A stretch of 20,800 nt of DNA, from positions 1 through 20,800 of the IMG/VR virus record IMGVR_UViG_3300023179_000607, one strand, 5' to 3'. Under the pieces are notes generated by a model. The model ran no database searches, was not told the origin of the DNA, and saw nothing but the letters and a program-made list of their open reading frames with translations. How positions within the stretch are numbered: the first letter of the stretch is position 1; the number at the start of each line of letters is the position of its first letter. This stretch comes from a virus. Below are positions 15,439-20,800 of the stretch, in pieces. The position numbers and the translations under genes were made by a program.

Positions 15439-16187
15439 TAGAAATCTTCAAAAGATTCGTTAAAATTAAAATCATCCTCAGGTGTTGCTGTTAATGGATC
15501 AACTTGTACCGTATAAGTTTGTTGTTTCTGAGTAAGAGCTTTATCTGTAAATGTATCGGCTATTACTCGTTTGATTACCCCTTGTTTGTTTATAGGACCA
15601 TAAAAATTTAATTTCATCAAAAAATTAAATGTCCAAATAATAGATCTTCTTTGTCTCAAATCTCCCTCATATTGATCATCATATATGATATTCTCAAGTA
15701 AAATTGGAAGATCGTTTTTTATATTTAAAGTGGATATTGCTTTTAATGTTAAGTTATAATCTGGATTAAAATATGGTAATATTTGTTCTACTATTTGCAA
15801 TCCATCATCTTGATTTTTAGAATATACATATAAACTTATTTCTATATTGTAAGGCGTTGGTGCATATTGAGCTAAAGCAGTGGTAGAAGAATTTATAGCA
15901 CGATTTTGTTGAATTGGACTAATTTTTCTATTAGGATCATATCGTAGCCCCATCATTTCAAAAGACATTCTAGGCAAATACACTTCTATATTTTGATCAT
16001 CTATATTTGGTTGCTGTGTTATTCTTTGAATAAACTTTTGTTTTGGGGCATAAGATAAAGGTACTCTTATAGTTTGAACTATATTTCCATTTTCATCCAA
16101 TCTATCTATGGTAATATTATTAAACATATTACCAAAAGCAACAATAGATTTTCTAATAGTCCCCCAATAAAATTTTTGATCTAACAT
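15438..16187 (-). CDS. 15: Tail terminator / sheath stabiliser gp15
   Basis: gp15 caps the finished tail, holds the last sheath ring, and joins the tail to the neck. The 249-residue protein is close to T4 gp15 (272). The start LDQKFYWGTIRKSIVAFGNM with NITIDRLDENGN and VPLSYAPKQKFIQRI is typical of gp15 in T4-like phages, as is MSFEMMGLRYDPNRK. The final ~30 residues are acidic and Thr/Gln-rich. It overlaps gp14 by one base (TAATG). Confidence 0.92.
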   Translation of the reverse strand: MLDQKFYWGTIRKSIVAFGNMFNNITIDRLDENGNIVQTIRVPLSYAPKQKFIQRITQQPNIDDQNIEVYLPRMSFEMMGLRYDPNRKISPIQQNRAINSSTTALAQYAPTPYNIEISLYVYSKNQDDGLQIVEQILPYFNPDYNLTLKAISTLNIKNDLPILLENIIYDDQYEGDLRQRRSIIWTFNFLMKLNFYGPINKQGVIKRVIADTFTDKALTQKQQTYTVQVDPLTATPEDDFNFNESFEDF

Positions 16188-16936
16188 TATCTGTATATCT
16201 CGCCGAAGGGATTTCTTTCAGTAAAATCTAAAATATCGTTGATATTTGCATCAAAATCATCATTGTCTGCTGCTTTATCTTTTACTACGGTTGAATAATC
16301 TTCCAACATTAATGAAGATTCTGAATAGTATTCCAATAATAATTCACTACCATCTTCTTTAAGGAATTTATATAACTCAAGATCAAGTCTTTTATCATCA
16401 AGTAATTCATCAATTTCTTCAATCCCGGTATCAAATCTTTCTTCAGAAAATTGAAATATTTCACAATCCATTTTAAATACGTAGAGTTTACCTAACTGAA
16501 AAAAAGGATCCTGTCCACTTACTTTACGTATTTCAAAAAAAGATTTAGTTAAAGGAAAATAAATAAGATCGCCTTCAGCAGGTCTTGTTTCAATTAAAGT
16601 ATTACCAAATCTGCCAGCGACTTCAGCCCATCTTCTTCTAGCTACAACAAATCTCGCAGTGTCTCTTAACTCTAAACCAAACTTAGTTAATAACTCACCA
16701 TCACCTTCAAACCCCATAACATTTTCCAAATACATTTCTATGGGGTAGGCATAGTCAAATTTTTGCAGTGGATCCTCACCCAAAATAATATCTTCGTTAA
16801 CCGTTTTTCTAGGTATATAATAAGTTTCAAAACCATAAATTTTCATACTTTCGATTATTAAATCTTCAATCAAAAGCTGCTCAGATCTGCGTCCCATTGG
16901 GATGCCAGATTGAAAATATGGATTAACTGTAGTCAT
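16187..16936 (-). CDS. 14: Neck protein gp14
   Basis: gp14 joins gp13 to form the neck that closes the packaged head. At 249 residues it matches T4 gp14 (256). Characteristic segments are NPYFQSGIPMGRRSEQLLIE at the start, MKIYGFETYYIPRK, and EDPLQKFDYAYPIEMYLENV near residues 54-73, then VVARRRWAEV and GDLIYFPLTKSFFEIRKV. The C-terminal third is strongly acidic, ending ILDFTERNPFGEIYR. A 59-base gap separates it from gp13; I see no late octamer or terminator in it. Confidence 0.93.
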   Translation of the reverse strand: MTTVNPYFQSGIPMGRRSEQLLIEDLIIESMKIYGFETYYIPRKTVNEDIILGEDPLQKFDYAYPIEMYLENVMGFEGDGELLTKFGLELRDTARFVVARRRWAEVAGRFGNTLIETRPAEGDLIYFPLTKSFFEIRKVSGQDPFFQLGKLYVFKMDCEIFQFSEERFDTGIEEIDELLDDKRLDLELYKFLKEDGSELLLEYYSESSLMLEDYSTVVKDKAADNDDFDANINDILDFTERNPFGEIYR

Positions 16937-16995
16937 TCTTTTCTATTGACTTTCTATAGACCAGATGTTATTATTGCTATAAGCCTGAATGATAA

Positions 16996-17739
16996 TTAGC
17001 CCACAAACATATCTACTGGCAATTCAAATCTAGATTGCATTTCATCCTCAATAGCCTTTATTTCTCCTATTGCTTCTTGATAAATTGTATCTCCATTAAG
17101 CATAACTCCGCCAGGAAGTTGTAATCCGGAAAACTTCTTAAGATTTACTCCCCATTGTCTTTTAATTAATGCTGTGGTATACTTTTTTAGAAAATAGTCA
17201 TCATACACATCAGTATACGTATTTGGATCAAGTATTCTATAGCATTCAACAATTGCATAATCTTCCGCTGCTATATCTGCTTCCCAATCCCAATCTATGT
17301 ATAAACGATTAATATGTCTATTAAATCTAACAGGTTTAGTGCCCACTAATAATTGATTTATAAGTTCAAGTTCCATTTTAACTTGAGTATAATAAATTAG
17401 ATCAGTAGACATAAGACTATACAAATCATTTATAAGTATTTGATATCTAATATCAAATATATTCATTCCCCTAGTTCTGTTAGTTAAAGGAAGAATTCTA
17501 TTTACACCTACGATTAAATCACTGGTGCTTATATACTGATTTGTAATATCTTCAGCAGTAAATTGATGCTTAAGATATACTAATTCAACGGCATCATAAT
17601 GATATTCTCTATAGAATTGAAATGATTCATCGATACGATCTTCGACTTGATCGTCATCTACGTTTATTTCAATTACTGGATGCCCTAGAGCTCTTAAGCA
17701 ATAATCTTTAAGCCCTTCTCTGGTAGTTACTTTGGCCAT
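16996..17739 (-). CDS. 13: Neck protein gp13
   Basis: gp13 binds the portal side of the neck with gp14. The 247 residues are shorter than T4 gp13 (309) but usual for marine relatives. The start TTREGLKDYCLRALGHPVIE, followed by VDDDQVEDRIDESFQFY, is distinctive for this family. Further support comes from DIRYQILINDLYSL and RQWGVNLKKFSGLQLPGGV near residue 190-210. The start overlaps the previous stop in a TAATG. Confidence 0.93.
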   Translation of the reverse strand: MAKVTTREGLKDYCLRALGHPVIEINVDDDQVEDRIDESFQFYREYHYDAVELVYLKHQFTAEDITNQYISTSDLIVGVNRILPLTNRTRGMNIFDIRYQILINDLYSLMSTDLIYYTQVKMELELINQLLVGTKPVRFNRHINRLYIDWDWEADIAAEDYAIVECYRILDPNTYTDVYDDYFLKKYTTALIKRQWGVNLKKFSGLQLPGGVMLNGDTIYQEAIGEIKAIEDEMQSRFELPVDMFVG

Positions 17740-18068
17740 TATTTTGTTACCTCTGGAAATACTGTTATAATGCCTTCTTGTATTCTATATACTACATTAG
17801 TATTAAATAACTCTACATCATAAACATATCTACCTATTTTGAGATTAGCAGTTTGAAAAGCAGATAAGGATATATTTACATTTCCGCCACTATTACTATT
17901 AATAATAGTAGTAAAGGTAATAGCATTTGCGCTATAATATGATCTTCTCATACTGGCTCTTGGAGTAAGCCCAGTTATATCTATTACATTTTTAGTTTTA
18001 TCTTTATAAAGTATAAAATCTGAAAATGTAGTTCCCTGATCGATAGCTAAATTTTTTGTTGCTGCCAT
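17739..18068 (-). CDS. Small beta-sandwich structural protein, BppU/fibre-attachment type
   Basis: This 109-residue protein has a pattern seen in many small phage structural proteins: an opening IDQGTTFSDFILYKD, the phrase DITGLTPRASMRRSYYS, a middle segment NVNISLSAFQTANLKIGRYV, then YDVEL and a closing IQEGIITVFPEVT. The pattern recalls the N-terminal domain of BppU-like baseplate proteins and similar proteins next to fibre genes. It lies one base past the end of the large fibre gene, so a role in fibre attachment or tail surface is likely, by inference. It overlaps gp13 by one base. Confidence 0.7.
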   Translation of the reverse strand: MAATKNLAIDQGTTFSDFILYKDKTKNVIDITGLTPRASMRRSYYSANAITFTTIINSNSGGNVNISLSAFQTANLKIGRYVYDVELFNTNVVYRIQEGIITVFPEVTK

Positions 18069-18069
18069 T

Positions 18070-20800
18070 TTAACCGCAATAATAGATTACTGCTATTTGT
18101 TTGACTTGTTCGGGTGAGGAAAAGATAACTGCCTCTCTGGCCTTGCCCACTGTGTAGTTTCTAATGATGTCGTCGGATTGTTTCATTCCTTTTCCGGGAA
18201 TAGAGGATGTGGTAATTAAATCGCCTATTTCTATATTACCATTTTCTCCGCAGACATTTAATTGCCCTTCACCTATTGAATTAATATTGATATACTTACT
18301 ATTTAAATGTATTTCTGCGATATTGGGATCTAGAGTAGGAATAGAATTAGTTGAAGCTGGTATTATTGTCTCAGTAATAGTTTCGCCTGTAATCATGTCT
18401 ATTCTTTCTGCAGTTACTGCTTCAATTTCTTGTATAGTATACACTGTCACTGCTGCAGGAATCGTATTTGGATTACTTTGATCTATAGTATGAGTATAAA
18501 CACCAATTACAGATTTTTGATTGGGCGAAGAGGATAAAGCAACCTTCGTTAATGTATCACTTATGGATTTTTTAGCCACTACTTCTATATCAACCATGAT
18601 ATCGCCTGGTTCGGGTTCTATATCTAATCCTAAATAAGCATCATGTGATGCTGTAAAGGGGCCCAAAGTACCTGCTAACGTATAAATGGAGTGCCCGCCA
18701 GCTGTTGCTATGAATACTCCCGAACAAGCACCACCTGAAGAATTATAATGAGCTATTCCTGCTCCGTATCTACCTAATCCCGTGGTTCCTGTATCCACGG
18801 CTAAAACTGCCTCAGCCAATTTAGTTGTTGACGATGGCCATCTAACAGTTGATCTTAATCCTTCTCTGCAGGCAGAACTACAAAGAGAGATATCTGTTAG
18901 AACATTATATATGCCATTAGATATTTGAGTAGCGAATCTTCCTCCATATGAATTAGTCCCATCAAATAAACCTGAATAACCATACGATCTTGCAAAAGAA
19001 GATGTATTTAATGCAGCACCGTATGCACCATACATAAATGTATTTGTTTCTGTTCCTTGTGCACCGATAAAACATGTAAGTCCACTTCCTGAACTATTAT
19101 ATTGTACTGCAGTAATTCCTACAGAACAATCACCAAATATTCCTAATGATTTCCATAATCCATTATAACTTGAACCCAAAGATTTACCATAAGCAAAAGG
19201 CACACCTGATGCAGTAGCGCCTGATCTATTTGCAGCAACAAGTGTGAACGCGCACGCAGATGAATCAAATGCGCCAGTAAATTTATTATTATTACTATTT
19301 GTAAAAGTAGCTTGGGCTGGAAAATTGCATCCGCCTATACAAATAGAAGCGCCAGTACCCAATGCAAAACTTCCATCTGCTGTACATGCAGTTCCTGAAG
19401 TTATTTTGTCAGCAGTAAGTGTTCCAGCGCAAATTCTATCTCCATTTATAGATCCGGCCGTCATTTTATCCGTAGTAATAGCACCTGCTTGTATTTTTGA
19501 CGCATTCACTGAATCTGCTGCTAATTGATTGGCTGAAATTGTGCCATTTACAACTAAACCTCCATTAATGTAAGCTGACACTGTCGACCAAGCTGAACCA
19601 GTCCAAAATCTAGTATCAGAAAAATTAGTAGAAGTATTAAATAATGTTACTTCATCTCTAATTACCTTCGTTAGCCCTAATTCTGTAATAGCAGTATCTG
19701 CTGCAGCATCTGACCAAGTAGAAGAAGACACTGCCTTTGCTATTTTATAATTTCCCCTTGCACCAGCTGCACCATCGGCGCCCAACTGAGTAAGTTTTGC
19801 GGGAGCTGACCAAGTGCCTGCCGTCACAGTAGAATTTATATTTGTGGTAAAAAACTGAAAAAACGAAAACCACGTGGGTGTTGTTGCTGCCGAAGGCTGG
19901 GATATTGACCAACCAGCCGGAGCAGTTAAAGTATTTGTACTAAAATTAAATGATCCGGTACCTGCTGTAGGAGTACTCGGTGCGGCAGACTGTTGAAGAT
20001 ATACTACACCTAAAAAATATGTTTTGCCGTCAGATCTTTGTTCCGCAAAAACAATAGGTGTATTGTAAGTACCCCCTGTCACTGTTCCTGTGCCCACAAA
20101 AGTGTAAGTTGCAACGTAGGTTGGGGTGGTGGTTGTAGCTGGAGGGGATATTGACCAACCAGCTGGGGGAGTTAAAGTATTTGTACTAAAATTATAAGAG
20201 CCACCCGATGGCGCACTAGGAGCTGTGGCACTTTGTTGGTATATTGCTGCGGTAAATGACGACGACCCTGTAGCACCATTTGATAAAAATTGTGTCCAAG
20301 TACCATTATTTTGTTTTATATAAGTAATATTATCAGTGGTATTCTTATATACAGAATTAATAGGCGCACTACCGCCGTATGCTGCATCTGCAGCTGCATT
20401 GCTAGCAAAATTGCCTATAAATTGTATTGCACTAGAATTCGATTGTGTAACTACGTTAGCAAGTGTTCGCAAAGTTCCAGTATTATCAGAAACTACAATA
20501 GCATTGGATAATATTACTGAAGATCCAGACCCCGCGCCAAGTAATAGATTTCCTGTTGCATCTCTTATACTTAATCCTCTACTATCAATCATGGATGCAG
20601 TTATAGTATTCGCAGTAATATGTTTAGATGTTATAGCATTTGCTGCTAAAGAATCGGTAGTTACAGAATTAGATTGTAAAGCATTAGCATAAATAGAATT
20701 GGCTGCTAATTGTACAGCAGTTATAGAATTGGCTGCTATTGTTGCTGCTGTAACTGAGTTTGCTTGTAAAGCATTAGCATAAACAGAATTAGCTGCTAAT
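18070..20800 (-). CDS. Large modular tail fibre / adhesin, partial, 5' end outside window
   Basis: The frame is open from the right edge to the stop at 18070, giving at least 909 residues. The ATG at 20592 is internal: 69 codons upstream of it continue the same repeat. Numbering from that Met, the order is: stalk repeats of about ten residues (pattern AANSI/V-x-A-x-x-L); a linker (1-115); two copies of an 82-residue module (about 119-200 and 201-282) each with NFSTNTL, PAGWSIS and TTPT; a short collagen-like GADGAAGARG; a lambda gpJ-like stretch INGGLVVNGTISANQLAADS with further ADKIT/AG steps (344-400); a Gly/Ser/Cys-rich head (400-600); and a C-terminal domain (~600-840) with GEGQLNVCGENGNIEIGDLI and IPGKGMKQ. 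It should be the host-contact fibre. There is no signal peptide in view. Confidence 0.85.
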   Translation of the reverse strand, partial: LAANSVYANALQANSVTAATIAANSITAVQLAANSIYANALQSNSVTTDSLAANAITSKHITANTITASMIDSRGLSIRDATGNLLLGAGSGSSVILSNAIVVSDNTGTLRTLANVVTQSNSSAIQFIGNFASNAAADAAYGGSAPINSVYKNTTDNITYIKQNNGTWTQFLSNGATGSSSFTAAIYQQSATAPSAPSGGSYNFSTNTLTPPAGWSISPPATTTTPTYVATYTFVGTGTVTGGTYNTPIVFAEQRSDGKTYFLGVVYLQQSAAPSTPTAGTGSFNFSTNTLTAPAGWSISQPSAATTPTWFSFFQFFTTNINSTVTAGTWSAPAKLTQLGADGAAGARGNYKIAKAVSSSTWSDAAADTAITELGLTKVIRDEVTLFNTSTNFSDTRFWTGSAWSTVSAYINGGLVVNGTISANQLAADSVNASKIQAGAITTDKMTAGSINGDRICAGTLTADKITSGTACTADGSFALGTGASICIGGCNFPAQATFTNSNNNKFTGAFDSSACAFTLVAANRSGATASGVPFAYGKSLGSSYNGLWKSLGIFGDCSVGITAVQYNSSGSGLTCFIGAQGTETNTFMYGAYGAALNTSSFARSYGYSGLFDGTNSYGGRFATQISNGIYNVLTDISLCSSACREGLRSTVRWPSSTTKLAEAVLAVDTGTTGLGRYGAGIAHYNSSGGACSGVFIATAGGHSIYTLAGTLGPFTASHDAYLGLDIEPEPGDIMVDIEVVAKKSISDTLTKVALSSSPNQKSVIGVYTHTIDQSNPNTIPAAVTVYTIQEIEAVTAERIDMITGETITETIIPASTNSIPTLDPNIAEIHLNSKYININSIGEGQLNVCGENGNIEIGDLITTSSIPGKGMKQSDDIIRNYTVGKAREAVIFSSPEQVKQIAVIYYCG
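19899..20199 (-). repeat. Tandem 246-bp module in the tail fibre gene (two copies)
   Basis: A segment beginning at 19899 recurs at 20145, 246 bp away (82 codons), with high DNA identity over about 50 bp. The encoded copies share NFSTNTL-x-PPAGWSIS-type wording. This interval spans the conserved segments; the full modules extend over roughly 19740-20250. Confidence 0.75.
20593..20800 (-). repeat. Stalk repeat of the tail fibre, about 30 bp per unit with a 90-bp higher period
   Basis: The encoded ten-residue units follow LAANSVYANA, LQANSVTAAT, IAANSITAVQ, LAANSIYANA, LQSNSVTTDS. A 37-bp DNA segment at 20674-20710 recurs at 20764-20800 with two mismatches, exactly 90 bp (three units) apart. 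The repeat continues past the window edge. Such repeats build elongated triple-stranded fibre shafts. Confidence 0.85.

Noticed and set aside
20590-20592. ATG at 20592 as the fibre start codon
   Set aside because: The frame is open for 69 more codons to the window edge and these continue the stalk repeat pattern; the ATG is internal.
18164-20692. Several plus-strand open frames inside the fibre gene, and others opposite gp18, gp21, gp22 and gp55
   Set aside because: They lie fully opposite strongly recognised minus-strand genes, have no recognisable domains, and no plus-strand promoter or coupled arrangement supports them.
20593-20800. Repeats at the right edge as a CRISPR array
   Set aside because: The repeats are in frame, encode ten-residue protein units and have no unique spacers.

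Overview
This window is part of the genome of a T4-like, contractile-tailed marine-type phage (T4-superfamily myovirus, of the kind that infects cyanobacteria or SAR11). The case for this is the unbroken order of neck, terminase, tail, portal, prohead and capsid genes matching T4 genes 13 to 23, followed by uvsY, uvsW and a gp55-like late sigma factor, in an AT-rich, tightly packed genome. Every gene I can support lies on the minus strand, so transcription runs from high to low coordinates. The host cannot be named from the sequence.

Layout in transcription order. (1) 20800-17739: a very large tail fibre or adhesin gene, open through the right edge, then a small beta-rich structural protein. 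(2) 17739-13350: neck proteins gp13 and gp14, tail-completion protein gp15, and the small (gp16) and large (gp17) terminase subunits. Most junctions overlap by 1-8 nt, which suggests translational coupling. (3) 13279-9499: tail sheath gp18, tail tube gp19 and portal gp20, behind a late promoter. (4) 9489-5579: prohead genes: a 57-residue gp67-like core protein, a 63-residue protein, an unknown 134-residue protein, protease gp21, scaffold gp22 (with its own late promoter) and major capsid protein gp23. A strong terminator follows gp23. (5) 5501-1093: a late promoter, a gp3-like tail protein, a glycosyltransferase, UvsY, UvsW, an Sm-like-fold candidate and the late sigma factor gp55. (6) 1092-1: a 121-bp leader with another late promoter, a free-standing HNH endonuclease, and the first 61 codons of a QueE-like radical SAM gene running off the left edge.

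How the genes work together. The gp55 homologue should direct host RNA polymerase to late promoters. Exact copies of the T4 late octamer TATAAATA in gene orientation occur four times by my reading, and all four fall in the roughly 0.4 kb of intergenic DNA, ahead of gp18, gp22, the gp3-like gene and the HNH gene. gp20, gp67-like, gp21, gp22 and gp23 build the prohead; gp16 and gp17 package DNA; gp13, gp14, gp15, gp18, gp19 and the gp3-like protein make the neck and tail; the large fibre probably contacts the host. UvsY and UvsW serve recombination-dependent replication.

Most of the window is a conserved phage core. The less ordinary parts are the modular fibre (ten-residue stalk repeats, a tandem 82-residue module, a cysteine-containing head and a distinctive C-terminal domain), the HNH gene whose last codons contain the QueE ribosome binding site, the unusual cysteine motif of QueE, the overlap of the Sm-like gene with gp55, and small unassigned prohead-region proteins. 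I did not find a wholly new multi-gene system.
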